DNA from: Bacteroidota bacterium
GTDB lineage: Bacteria; Bacteroidota; Bacteroidia; UKL13-3
Assembly: GCA_947456185.1 (NCBI GenBank)
Contig: CANGPW010000023.1
Span: 1-35,372, forward strand
Direction: 5' to 3'
Length of the DNA stretch: 35,372 nucleotides
Shown here: one piece after another, positions 14,909-23,975 of the stretch
Numbering within the stretch: the stretch's first letter is position 1
Layout of the letters: each line of letters begins with the position of its first letter
The notes under the pieces: model-generated
Told to the model about the DNA's origin: nothing
The model's database searches: none
Seen by the model: the letters and a program-made list of their open reading frames with translations, nothing else
Made by a program: the position numbers and the translations under genes

Positions 14909-17141
14909 AACAATTTTACTTTTTATCCTTTTTTCTTTCATGCTTTGGCAATGTGGAACTAGAACTAACGATTCGGCAAAATCGAAAGCCCAAGCATTAT
15001 TAAGCCAAATGACTTTAGAAGAAAAAGCTGGCCAAATGACGCAATTAACCATTGAAATGATTTCAAAAGGAGAAGGTTTTAATTTAGAAAAACCACATGC
15101 TTTAGATACTACAAAATTGCAAAATGTAATTGTGAATTTAGGTGTTGGTTCTATTTTAAATGTTGGCGGACATACTTACGATGTGAATCATTGGAAAGAA
15201 ATTATTACCAGTATAGAAAAATACAGCCAACAATCACGTTTAAAAATTCCAGTGTTATATGGTATTGATGCCATTCATGGCGCAAATTATACTGTTGGTG
15301 CTACTTTGTATCCGCAACAAATTGGATTGGCAGCAACTTTTAATCCTGAAATGGCTTATAAATTGGCACAGTTTGTGGCCAACGATGTTAGAGGTAGCGG
15401 TATTCCATGGAATTTTTCACCTGTGTTAGATGTGGGAAGAAATCCAATGTGGCCAAGGTTTTGGGAAACATTTGGTGAAGATCCATTTTTGGTTTCTCAA
15501 ATGGGAGTAGCCATTGTTAACGGTTATCAAAACACCAATAATGGAACTGTAAAACCATTTGCAGCTTGCTTAAAACATTATGTGGCTTATAGTAATCCGC
15601 AAAGTGGACATGATAGAACTCCTGCTTATATTCCAGAGCGTCAATTGCGTGAAATTTATTTGTTACCTTTTGCTAAAGCCATTGCAGCAGGAGCAAAAAC
15701 CATAATGATAAATTCAGGTGAATGGAACGGAGAACCTGTTCATGCTAGTAAGTTTTTATTACAAACGGTGCTTCGGAATGAATTGAAATTTGAGGGTATA
15801 ACAGTAACTGATTGGGAGGATATAAAAAACCTAACTGAACGCCATAAAGTTGCTGAAAATTATAAGGAAGCAGTTGCGCTTGCTATTAACGCAGGTATCG
15901 ATTTAGCCATGGTTCCGCTTGATTTAGATTATACAAAATACTTGATTGAAAATGTAAAAGAAGGTAAAATAAAAAAGGAAAGAATAGATGAAGCAGTGCT
16001 AAGAATTTTAACTTTAAAATACGAGTTAGGATTGTTTGACGAACCTAATGCTAAGCCAGAAAATTTTAAAGATCCAGAACAAATTGAAAGCAAAAAACTG
16101 AGTTATGAATTGGCATGCCAAAGCATTACATTATTAAAAAATGAAGGTAATATTTTGCCATTTTCAATGAATGAAAAAATATTAGTAACTGGTCCTAATG
16201 CTGATTATATCAATGCCATGAATGGTGGTTGGAGTCATACTTGGCAAGGAAGAGACACCAGTTACAATCCTAAAGTTTTAACAGTTATAAATGCATTGAA
16301 AAATGTTTTTGTAAATGGAAATGTGAGTTATTTAAAAGGAAATACTTACACACAAAATTTACCTGAAAATGTGTTGTTAAATGCTGCGCAAAATGCAAAT
16401 ACGGTGGTGCTTTGTTTGGGTGAAGATACTTATACCGAAAAACCTGGTGATATCAACGATTTAGAGTTAGACGAAGCACAACAAAATTTGATAAAAATAT
16501 ATAAAAAAGCGGGTAAAAAAGTAGTAGTAATTTTATTGGAAGGAAGACCTAGAACTTTTGCTAAAACTGAACCTCTTTGTGATGCTATTTTAGATGCTTA
16601 CTTGCCCGGAAATGAAGGCGCCTTAGCCATAGCAGATATCATGGTTGGTAAAGTAAATCCTAGTGGAAAATTGCCATTTACTTTTCCTCGTTTTGCTGGC
16701 GTTCACACCACTTACGATTGTAAATATACTGAAACTTTAAACAACGATTTTAAACCTATTGGATTTGATCCATTATTCCATTTTGGACAGGGTTTAAGTT
16801 ATTCGAATTTTAATTATGAAAACATGAAAATTGAGAACAGAGATGTTACAGTAAAAGATACCGTTTCTATTACTGTTCAATTGAATAATACTAGTGCAAT
16901 TGCTGGTTCGGAAACAGTGTTGGTATTTGCCTCCGATGTTTATGCCAGCATTACTCCATCAGTAAAAAGATTACGCGCATTTAAACGTATACCTTTGGAT
17001 AAATATGAAGGCAAAGAAGTGCAGTTTAAAATTGCTGTTACTGATTTGGCTTTTGTAGGATTAAACAATAAATTTATAGTAGAGCCGGGTAAGTTTTATT
17101 TTAGTATTGCTAATTTAAAGGACTCTATTAACGTTAAATAA
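14901..17141 (+). CDS. GH3 exo-beta-glucosidase / glucan glucohydrolase, lipoprotein
   Basis: Glycoside hydrolase family 3 enzyme of 746 residues that releases glucose from the non-reducing ends of beta-glucans or their oligosaccharides. Lipobox signal (LWQC, Cys18) predicts an outer-membrane lipoprotein. In the N-terminal barrel: SPVLDVGRNPMWPR (173-186), TFGEDPFL (190-197), the substrate-binding Lys225-His226 pair, and nucleophile Asp304 in TVTDWED. In the C-terminal domain: GGWSHTWQG (442-450) and GEDTYTEKPGD (507-517), which match the barley ExoI-type glucohydrolases, where the GE Glu region supplies the acid/base. A fibronectin-III-like C-terminal domain follows (about 640-746). It overlaps the upstream lipoprotein gene by 8 bases. 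All key residues are present. Confidence 0.95.
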   Translation: MNKTILLFILFSFMLWQCGTRTNDSAKSKAQALLSQMTLEEKAGQMTQLTIEMISKGEGFNLEKPHALDTTKLQNVIVNLGVGSILNVGGHTYDVNHWKEIITSIEKYSQQSRLKIPVLYGIDAIHGANYTVGATLYPQQIGLAATFNPEMAYKLAQFVANDVRGSGIPWNFSPVLDVGRNPMWPRFWETFGEDPFLVSQMGVAIVNGYQNTNNGTVKPFAACLKHYVAYSNPQSGHDRTPAYIPERQLREIYLLPFAKAIAAGAKTIMINSGEWNGEPVHASKFLLQTVLRNELKFEGITVTDWEDIKNLTERHKVAENYKEAVALAINAGIDLAMVPLDLDYTKYLIENVKEGKIKKERIDEAVLRILTLKYELGLFDEPNAKPENFKDPEQIESKKLSYELACQSITLLKNEGNILPFSMNEKILVTGPNADYINAMNGGWSHTWQGRDTSYNPKVLTVINALKNVFVNGNVSYLKGNTYTQNLPENVLLNAAQNANTVVLCLGEDTYTEKPGDINDLELDEAQQNLIKIYKKAGKKVVVILLEGRPRTFAKTEPLCDAILDAYLPGNEGALAIADIMVGKVNPSGKLPFTFPRFAGVHTTYDCKYTETLNNDFKPIGFDPLFHFGQGLSYSNFNYENMKIENRDVTVKDTVSITVQLNNTSAIAGSETVLVFASDVYASITPSVKRLRAFKRIPLDKYEGKEVQFKIAVTDLAFVGLNNKFIVEPGKFYFSIANLKDSINVK

Positions 17142-17149
17142 AATCAAGC

Positions 17150-18967
17150 ATGCAAAATTATAAAATCATCTTTTCAATATTAATACTCTCCATTTCCACT
17201 CCAGTTTTTTCGCAAGATTTTTTGCGTTGGTCCGATGAATTTAATGGAAGTAATTTAGACACTAATTATTGGGAATATCAAATTGGTGATGGTTGTCCAA
17301 AATTATGTGGATGGGGAAATGACGAACGTCAATCATATCAAAAAGGCAATATTGTTTTAGAAAATGGTATGCTTAATATCAATGCTAAAAAAGAAACAAT
17401 TGGCAATAGTTCTTTTAGTTCTGGAAGAATTAGAACCATGAATAAATTTGATTTTTCATCGGGTAGAATTGACGTAAGAGCAAGATTACCAATTGGACAA
17501 GCATATTGGCCCGCTATATGGTTTTTACCTACTGAAAATTATTATGGAACTTGGCCATTAAGTGGCGAAATTGACTTGATGGAAGGCAAAGGACAAGAGC
17601 CTAAAAATACATATGGAACTATACATTATGGTGCGCATGCTCCAAATAATAAATATACTGGAACAAGTTACACTTTGCCATCGGGTTCATTCACTTCTGA
17701 GTTTCATGTTTTCTCGTTAAATTGGAAAAAAGATACCATTCAATGGCTGGTTGATAATGTAGTTTTTAGCACTAAAACAAAAAAAGATTTACCTGATTTT
17801 TGGTGGCCATATAACCGAAATTTCCATTGTATTATTAACTTAGCTGTTGGTGGTTATTTTCTTGGATATCCAGATGGAACAACTCCTGATACTGCTTCTT
17901 TACAAGTTGATTATATTCGTGTTTACCAGAATTTAAACGATTTATATATTACAAGCCCAGATGCTATTTTAAGAGCTGATCAGCAAAAAGATTTTTATAC
18001 TCAAAAAATTGCTGGAGCCACTTATTTATGGCAAGTTCCTGCCAATTGTAAAATTACCCAAGGTCAAGGAACTGCAGCCATTAAAGCCAATTGGGGTTTG
18101 AAAAGTGATAGTATTAATGTGACAATAACTTATCTTTCAAACACTAAAACCATTAGTAAATTTATTAGGACCTTACCCGATACTTGCGAAGGTGTTTTTG
18201 ACAATGTTGAATCGCTCAGAACTGTATTTTGGGTAGGTGGAAATGGTACTTATAAAGCTGCTGTTAATAATCCTTCAAAAGATATTGTGAACAGTACTTT
18301 AATTTGTAACCGGTATTACAGAAGCGGTTTTTCCACTTACGATGCATTGGTGGTTTTTTCTGATGTAATTCGCAATGCGAAAGCATTTGAAGACGGTACA
18401 CTTTTACTTAAAATGAAACTTTATACCACTGCTCCTATTGGAACTGATGTGAATATTAATTTTGAAAACAGAAGTTTATCTGGATTAGATTATCCTTCAG
18501 GAAGACGTTGTGTATTGCAAGCCAAAACTACTAAAACCAGGGCTTGGGAAGAATTAACTTTTAAATTTATTTTGAAGCCTGACGGCAATACGCCCGAAGG
18601 AAGCATTGACCAATTGGTAATTTTATTTGCTCCTAATTCCAATAACTCTGACGTGTTTTATTTTGATGAATTTAGTTTAGTGGAAACACCTTGTAAAACT
18701 GCTACCAGTAGTATCAATGAAAGTGAAATTTTAGAGAATAAAATTAATATTTATCCTAATCCATTTACCAATCAATTAAGCATAGAAGCAGCTTTTATTC
18801 CTTCTCAAATTACTTTGTTTGATTTAACTGGAAAAGAATTGATCTCAGCCAAAAATATTGACGAGGTAAACAAGCAAATTCCTTTATTAAATATAGGAAG
18901 TTATCTTGTTAGGATTACATATAATGAACGTCATTTTTATTTTAAAATTGTAAAAACCAATCCATAA
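17150..18967 (+). CDS. GH16 endo-beta-glucanase (laminarinase-like), T9SS-secreted
   Basis: A 605-residue extracellular enzyme. Signal peptide 1-22 (STPVFSQ). GH16 catalytic domain (about 24-262): WSDEFNG start, SGRIRT, and the active site GEIDLMEGKG with nucleophile Glu140, Asp142 and acid/base Glu145. The extra Met in EIDLME (the ExDxxE form) is the laminarinase/beta-1,3-glucanase type rather than the lichenase ExDxE type. Then a PKD-like domain (about 265-340), a carbohydrate-binding-like domain (about 345-515) resembling the four repeats of the protein at 2789, and a T9SS sorting tail (KINIYPNPF...). It lies 8 bases after the GH3 gene. Endo-cleavage of beta-1,3- or mixed-linked glucan is likely; the exact linkage is inferred. 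Confidence 0.95.
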   Translation: MQNYKIIFSILILSISTPVFSQDFLRWSDEFNGSNLDTNYWEYQIGDGCPKLCGWGNDERQSYQKGNIVLENGMLNINAKKETIGNSSFSSGRIRTMNKFDFSSGRIDVRARLPIGQAYWPAIWFLPTENYYGTWPLSGEIDLMEGKGQEPKNTYGTIHYGAHAPNNKYTGTSYTLPSGSFTSEFHVFSLNWKKDTIQWLVDNVVFSTKTKKDLPDFWWPYNRNFHCIINLAVGGYFLGYPDGTTPDTASLQVDYIRVYQNLNDLYITSPDAILRADQQKDFYTQKIAGATYLWQVPANCKITQGQGTAAIKANWGLKSDSINVTITYLSNTKTISKFIRTLPDTCEGVFDNVESLRTVFWVGGNGTYKAAVNNPSKDIVNSTLICNRYYRSGFSTYDALVVFSDVIRNAKAFEDGTLLLKMKLYTTAPIGTDVNINFENRSLSGLDYPSGRRCVLQAKTTKTRAWEELTFKFILKPDGNTPEGSIDQLVILFAPNSNNSDVFYFDEFSLVETPCKTATSSINESEILENKINIYPNPFTNQLSIEAAFIPSQITLFDLTGKELISAKNIDEVNKQIPLLNIGSYLVRITYNERHFYFKIVKTNP

Positions 18968-18970
18968 TTC

Positions 18971-20239
18971 ATGAAAAATATATTTTTTGGTTTACTGCTT
19001 TTTTGTTTTTGTTTTCAACCCATTTTTGCGCAAGTAATCAAAGTTGAAATTATTAAAAATTCAAATGGTAATTTCCAATTGCTACGCAACAATTTACCTT
19101 ATTATGTAAAAGGTGCAGGTGGCGATTTTTTTATGGATAAAATAGAAACTGCAGGTGGAAATTCAGTGAGAATTTGGGGTGCAGAAAAAGCGCAAGAAGT
19201 GTTAGACGAAGCTCAAAAACATGGATTAACAGTAATGCTTGGACTTTGGATGCCACCAGAAAGAACAGGTTTTGATTACAGTGATAAATGGGCTTGCCAA
19301 GATCAAGTAGAGCAATTTAAATCGGTTGTAAATCGGTTTAAAAACCATCCTGCTTTATTGCTTTGGGGAATAGGAAATGAAGTAGATTTGGACTATACCG
19401 ATTTTTCGGTTTGGAAAAATGTACAAGCCATTGCCGCAATGATTCATGAAGAAGATAAGAATCACCCTACTTCTACTGTTACCGCGGGAATTGATGCACC
19501 CGAAGTTCATTTAATCAATGAAATTTGTACCGATATTGATATTTTAGGGGTGAACACTTATGGCGATTTGCCAGCATTGGCAGAAAAAATAAAACTTTTT
19601 GGCTGGAAAAAACCATATATGGTTACTGAATGGGGACCAAACGGACATTGGGAAGTGGCCAAAGTAAAATGGGGTGCTGCCATTGAACAAACTTCTACCG
19701 AAAAAGCCATTACTTACCGAAAAAGATATAATGAAAATATTATCAGTGATAGCAATCAATGTGTGGGTTCTTATGCATTTTTATGGGGACAAAAACAAGA
19801 AACCACGCCTACTTGGTATGGAGTTTTTGTAGATAAAAAACAAACGGAAGCTGTGAATGTATTGCAAGAAGTTTGGAGCGGAAAAGCACCGCAATTTTGG
19901 GCACCACAAATTGATTCTTTTTTGCTTAATAATGAATTGCCAACAAAAAGTTTGGAATTTAAAAAAGGTGCGAATGTGAATTTGAAACTAAAAATAACTC
20001 ATCCTGATTTAGGAAGTTTAACTTATAAATGGGAGTTATTGCTCGAAAGTGAATTTACTGGAACCGGTGGAGATGCTGAAAAAAGGCCCGATGCCATGCC
20101 CATTAACGTAAAAGGAAATGTGGCAAATGGTTTTAATTTCAAAGCGCCATTTCAAAAAGGAGCATACCGCATATTTGTATACATTTACGATACCCACGAA
20201 CAAGTTGCTTGTGCTAACTTTCCGTTTTGGGTGAGGTAA
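18971..20239 (+). CDS. Clan GH-A glycosidase (GH2/GH5-like TIM barrel), secreted
   Basis: A 422-residue protein with signal peptide (1-20, FQPIFAQ). It has a single TIM barrel with GGNSVRIWG (62-70), WGIGNEVDL with putative acid/base Glu137 following Asn136, and MVTEWGPNGHWE with putative nucleophile Glu220. These are the strand-4 and strand-7 glutamates of clan GH-A. The C-terminal about 110 residues form a beta domain. Databases often label such proteins as GH2 TIM-barrel proteins, but the GH2 sandwich domains are absent. In this operon it probably acts on beta-glucan oligosaccharides. It starts 3 bases after the GH16 stop and is the last gene of the operon. It has no T9SS tail, so it is periplasmic or released by another route. 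Confidence 0.85.
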   Translation: MKNIFFGLLLFCFCFQPIFAQVIKVEIIKNSNGNFQLLRNNLPYYVKGAGGDFFMDKIETAGGNSVRIWGAEKAQEVLDEAQKHGLTVMLGLWMPPERTGFDYSDKWACQDQVEQFKSVVNRFKNHPALLLWGIGNEVDLDYTDFSVWKNVQAIAAMIHEEDKNHPTSTVTAGIDAPEVHLINEICTDIDILGVNTYGDLPALAEKIKLFGWKKPYMVTEWGPNGHWEVAKVKWGAAIEQTSTEKAITYRKRYNENIISDSNQCVGSYAFLWGQKQETTPTWYGVFVDKKQTEAVNVLQEVWSGKAPQFWAPQIDSFLLNNELPTKSLEFKKGANVNLKLKITHPDLGSLTYKWELLLESEFTGTGGDAEKRPDAMPINVKGNVANGFNFKAPFQKGAYRIFVYIYDTHEQVACANFPFWVR

Positions 20240-20307
20240 GTAAGGATTTTTGATCTTAGAACTTTGATTTTTGATTTTGGAAAATATTTCTTCAAGTCAA
20301 AAGTATG

Positions 20308-20330
20308 CGGTCGTTGAGCTTGTCGAAACG
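20308..20330. repeat. Single arm of a TTGAGCTTGTCGAAA dispersed repeat
   Basis: GTCGTTGAGCTTGTCGAAA here is the reverse complement of the left arm of the palindromic element at 30397-30438 (19 bases identical). It lies in the 185-base gap after the glucan operon. Confidence 0.7.
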
Positions 20331-20382
20331 ATCTTCAAATAGTATAAAATTCAAAAGTATTTGATTTTGTTTTTATCTGTCT

Positions 20383-20415
20383 GACGCTTTGCCAAGTTAT
20401 GGCTATTTAAGCGTC
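20383..20415. terminator. Compound inverted repeat between convergent genes, possible terminator
   Basis: The outer stem GACGCTT / AAGCGTC encloses a small GCCA-AGTTA-TGGC hairpin. It lies between the end of the glucan operon and the end of the gamma-carbonic-anhydrase-like gene. The T tract is weak on both sides, so termination is only a possibility. Confidence 0.4.
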
Positions 20416-20424
20416 TGAAAGAAC

Positions 20425-20961
20425 TTAAATTTTTTCACCAAAAACCTTCAAATAAACTTTACTTAAGTCAACATAACTTTGGGCGTTTAGCTTTATTTTT
20501 TCAACTTGTTCGGGTGTAATTTGTTTTACCACTTTTGCTGGTGAACCAAGCACCAATGAATAAGGTGGAATTTGCATGCCATCTGTCACTAATGCATTAG
20601 CGCCAATGATACTAAAATCGCCAATAACCGCATTGTTTAAAATGGTAGAATGCATGCCAACTAATACATGGTTTCCAATTGTTGCACCGTGCACAATAGC
20701 CGAATGACCAATAATACAATCTTGGCCAATTTGCACCGGACAATTGGGGTCTACATGAATGACAACATTGTCTTGCACATTGCTTCTATCGCCAATAATA
20801 ATGTTATCATTATCACCACGAAGAACAGCACCAAACCAAATAGAAACTTCATTTCCTAGGTTTATATTTCCAAAAACAGTGGCGTTATTTGCTATAAAAA
20901 CATCAGTGCCTTTAACAATGGTTTTTGTCAAAGTTTGTTTCATTTTTTCTTTATCCAACAT
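20425..20961 (-). CDS. Gamma-carbonic-anhydrase-like left-handed beta-helix protein
   Basis: A 178-residue hexapeptide-repeat protein of the YrdA/PaaY/gamma-carbonic anhydrase group. The helix of turns runs about 18-150 (for example VFIANNATVFGNINLG). The three zinc ligands expected of the family are present: His69 (VVIHVD) and the His86/His91 pair five apart (GHSAIVHG). The carbonic anhydrase function is possible but many members have no proven activity. Met7 (at 20943) is an alternative start close to the usual family start. It follows the serine hydrolase gene with a 3-base gap, so the two are cotranscribed. Confidence 0.9.
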   Translation of the reverse strand: MLDKEKMKQTLTKTIVKGTDVFIANNATVFGNINLGNEVSIWFGAVLRGDNDNIIIGDRSNVQDNVVIHVDPNCPVQIGQDCIIGHSAIVHGATIGNHVLVGMHSTILNNAVIGDFSIIGANALVTDGMQIPPYSLVLGSPAKVVKQITPEQVEKIKLNAQSYVDLSKVYLKVFGEKI

Positions 20962-20964
20962 GGT

Positions 20965-22152
20965 TTATAAAGCTAAAGCAATGTCTAAATAAACATAAAT
21001 ATCATCGGGCAATTCATCCCCTTTTTTGGTGGCACGTTTATGTCCAGTTCTCACCACAATTAAATGGCTGTCTGGCACCGCAAAAATGTATTGTCCTCGA
21101 ATACCTCTGCAATAAAATATATCATGATCTTTATGTTTCATCATCCACCATTGATATCCATATTTATCATTTGGTTTGCCTTCTGTATCTTTTAAATTGG
21201 CTAATTGAATGGATTCATTCACGTATAAAGTATCCAAAAGTTGTTCTCCGTTCCAATTGCCTTTATCTCTATAAAGCTTCGCAAAACGAGCAAAATCGCG
21301 GGCAGTGGCATACCAGCAGCAACTTACTTTTTCCATTCCAGCATTATCTAAACTCCAAAAAGCAGGTTGCTCCGCACCCATTTTTTGCCATAAATTTTCA
21401 GCTGCAAAATCAGAAATACTTTTATTCCCTAATACTTTTTTCAAAATAATTCCTAACAATTGCGAATCGCCACCTTTATATTTCCAAGTAATTCCAGGTG
21501 CTTCTTTCACTTCTGATTTGAGTGTTAACGCATTTACGTCATCGCCATAATAGGCTTCGCTTGGCCATGCCCACGGACTTGAATAAGTTTCATCAAAATC
21601 AACGCCACTGCTCATGGTTAATAAATGTTTGATGGTAATTTTTGCTTTATCACCTTCCTTATAACTATCAATATAATTTCCAACGGGCTCGTCCACATTT
21701 TTTATTAAACCTTTTTTGATGGCAATGCCAATTAATGCAGCGGTAAAACTTTTGGCCATGCTAAAAGAATTGGTTACACTTTTATCGTTGTATTGTTCCC
21801 AATAATTTTCATAAATAATCGAATCGTTTTTGATAACCAAATAAGAAGTAGTTTTAAAATCTTCCATTTTTCTCATCAAGGAGTCATCAATTTTTGCTTT
21901 GTTATAATTAACAGAAACTAACCAAGGTTGTGGTTTTGTAGCATTCATTTCTCTGAATGGAAATGAATTTAGTTCATCAATATCTGGACTTAATTTACCA
22001 CTAAAAATGGTCATGGCAAAAACGCGGTTTAAAAAAGTTTTGCCAGTAACTAATATAGCAGCTTCGCTTATAAATAGCAATGTAATGATTGCAATTAAAA
22101 ACCATTTGATGAATTTCATATTTGAGGATTGTTTAACTGAATTAGATTCCAA
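20965..22152 (-). CDS. Serine hydrolase of the class C beta-lactamase / 6-aminohexanoate-dimer hydrolase type
   Basis: A 395-residue protein with an N-terminal membrane anchor (about 13-36) and a periplasmic penicillin-binding-fold domain. The catalytic SxxK is Ser131-Met-Ala-Lys134 (NSFSMAKSFTAALIG), and a likely catalytic Tyr225 lies in WKYKGGDSQLLG. The TMSSGVDFDE and ATARDFARFAKLY segments fit the esterase/NylB-like branch rather than true beta-lactamases. The substrate is unknown. Met12 (at 22119) would also fit as the start, directly before the membrane segment. It is separated by 57 bases from the upstream ABC transporter gene, on the same strand. Confidence 0.9.
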   Translation of the reverse strand: MESNSVKQSSNMKFIKWFLIAIITLLFISEAAILVTGKTFLNRVFAMTIFSGKLSPDIDELNSFPFREMNATKPQPWLVSVNYNKAKIDDSLMRKMEDFKTTSYLVIKNDSIIYENYWEQYNDKSVTNSFSMAKSFTAALIGIAIKKGLIKNVDEPVGNYIDSYKEGDKAKITIKHLLTMSSGVDFDETYSSPWAWPSEAYYGDDVNALTLKSEVKEAPGITWKYKGGDSQLLGIILKKVLGNKSISDFAAENLWQKMGAEQPAFWSLDNAGMEKVSCCWYATARDFARFAKLYRDKGNWNGEQLLDTLYVNESIQLANLKDTEGKPNDKYGYQWWMMKHKDHDIFYCRGIRGQYIFAVPDSHLIVVRTGHKRATKKGDELPDDIYVYLDIALAL

Positions 22153-22209
22153 ATATAAAATTAATTGTGAAATATGGTTTGTTAGAATTCTGAATAAAAA
22201 AATAGTTTT

Positions 22210-23961
22210 CTACTTCTTAAATTGCGTTTCGTAAAGTGTGGTATAAAATCCATCTTTTATTTGTAATAAACTTTCGTGGGTGCCGCGTTCTTTTATTTCG
22301 CCTTTATCTAACACCAAAATTTCGTTCGCTTTTTGAATGGTTGAAAGCCTATGTGCAATAACAATACTGGTGCGGCCTTCCATCATTTTTACAATGGCAA
22401 ATTGAATAATATCTTCTGTTTCTTGGTCGATACTTGAAGTTGCTTCATCTAACACCAATACCGTTGGATTTACCACCATGGCTCTTACAAACGAAATCAA
22501 TTGCCTTTGGCCCATGCTTAATGTTAAGCCTCGTTCTTGCACCGATTGATGGTAACCATTTGGCAAACGACTGATGAAATCGTGAGCACCCAAAAGTTTT
22601 GAAGTAGCCACAACTTGTTCCATGGTAATTTCTTTATTGAACAAAGTAATATTATCATAAATGGAACCGCTGAATAAAAATACATCTTGTAAAACCACTG
22701 CAATATGACTTCTTAAACTATCGGTTTGGTATTGTTTTAGTTCAATTCCATCAATTAAAATTTCTCCTTTTTGGTAATCGTAAAAGCGGCTTAGTAAATT
22801 AATAATAGACGATTTTCCTGCTCCTGTTGCACCCACCAAAGCCATATTTTTTCCTTTGTTTAAGGCAAACGAAATATTTTTTAACACATAATCTTCGTCA
22901 ATATATGCAAAGCTGATGTTCTTAAATTCAATTTGATTTTGGAGCGATTCAAGTGGTAAATCTCCGCTGGTTTCCACATGTGATACATCGTCAATTAATG
23001 TAAAAATACGTTTACTTGCTACCATTCCCATTTGCAAAGTATTGAACTTATCGGCTATTTGCCTAATGGGTCTAAAAAACATGGTGATGTACATAATAAA
23101 AGCCACAATAACACCAGCTGAAGCTTCGCCAACTATGGTTTCCTTAGCACCATACCAAACCACTAAACCAATGGCAATACTCGAAATAATTTCGACAATT
23201 GGAAAGAAAACTGAATAATAAAAAACACCTTTAATGTTTGCATCTCTGTGCGCTTTGTTAATGGTATTAAACTTTTCAAATTCTTCGTCTTGCTTGTTAA
23301 AAATTTGAACAATTTGCATGCCTGTAATATGTTCTTGAACAAAAGTATTTAGTTCCGAAACTTTGTTTCTTACTTCTTCAAACGAAACCCTCACACGTTC
23401 TTTGAACCAATAAGCTGCAATTAGTAAAAAAGGGAAAACAGCCAAACTTACCAATGTTAATTTCCAACTTTCGTAAAACATAAAACCAAGGATGAAAATG
23501 ATTTGTAATAAGTCGCCCATAATACTAATAAATCCTTCGCTAAAAACTTCAGTAATGGTTTCAATATCGCTGATACAGCGAGTTACTAGTGTTCCAACAG
23601 GCGTATTATCGAAAAATTTTAAACGTAATTTACTTAAATGAGAAAATACTTTTGCGCGTAAATCTTTAATAATTAATTGCCCAAGCAATGCCCCCAAATA
23701 ACTTGAAAGTAGCTGAAAAACAGTTGAAATAATTAACAGTCCAAAAATAATTGAGGAGTAAATATAAATGTTTCTGAAATCTTTTGTAGGCAAAAAATTA
23801 TCAATAACATGCTGAATTAAATACGGCCTAATGGTAGATAAAAGTGCAAATAAAATGGTGAATAAAAAAGTAAACCAAAACAGTTTTGCATAAGGATTTG
23901 ATAACTTAAATAATCGTTTTAAAATATGGTTATCAAACGAACTTGGCTTGCTTTTCTGCAT
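22210..23961 (-). CDS. ABC exporter, MsbA-like half-transporter
   Basis: A 583-residue fused membrane/ATPase subunit acting as a homo- or heterodimer in the inner membrane. It has six membrane helices in residues about 25-310 and an ATPase domain at 340-583: Walker A GATGAGKS (377-384), Q-loop Gln425, signature LSMGQ (481-485), Walker B VLVLDE (501-506) and H-loop His537. All ATPase motifs are intact. The family exports lipids, peptides or drugs; lipid A-core transport (MsbA) is one option but the substrate cannot be read from sequence. It follows gpsA with a 14-base gap. Confidence 0.95.
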   Translation of the reverse strand: MQKSKPSSFDNHILKRLFKLSNPYAKLFWFTFLFTILFALLSTIRPYLIQHVIDNFLPTKDFRNIYIYSSIIFGLLIISTVFQLLSSYLGALLGQLIIKDLRAKVFSHLSKLRLKFFDNTPVGTLVTRCISDIETITEVFSEGFISIMGDLLQIIFILGFMFYESWKLTLVSLAVFPFLLIAAYWFKERVRVSFEEVRNKVSELNTFVQEHITGMQIVQIFNKQDEEFEKFNTINKAHRDANIKGVFYYSVFFPIVEIISSIAIGLVVWYGAKETIVGEASAGVIVAFIMYITMFFRPIRQIADKFNTLQMGMVASKRIFTLIDDVSHVETSGDLPLESLQNQIEFKNISFAYIDEDYVLKNISFALNKGKNMALVGATGAGKSSIINLLSRFYDYQKGEILIDGIELKQYQTDSLRSHIAVVLQDVFLFSGSIYDNITLFNKEITMEQVVATSKLLGAHDFISRLPNGYHQSVQERGLTLSMGQRQLISFVRAMVVNPTVLVLDEATSSIDQETEDIIQFAIVKMMEGRTSIVIAHRLSTIQKANEILVLDKGEIKERGTHESLLQIKDGFYTTLYETQFKK

Positions 23962-23975
23962 TTATATTTTAGAGA

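Noticed and set aside
12674-15052. Minus-strand open frames inside the glucan operon
   Set aside because: They are shadows of well-supported plus-strand genes with overlapping starts and stops.
20668-21550. Plus-strand open frames at 20668-20859, 20759-20992, 20925-21449 and 21305-21550
   Set aside because: All lie antisense to the gamma-carbonic-anhydrase-like and serine hydrolase genes, which carry intact catalytic motifs; the plus-strand translations resemble nothing known.
20965-22152. True beta-lactamase (antibiotic resistance gene)
   Set aside because: The SxxK motif is present, but the overall motifs fit the esterase/NylB-like branch and there is no resistance context.
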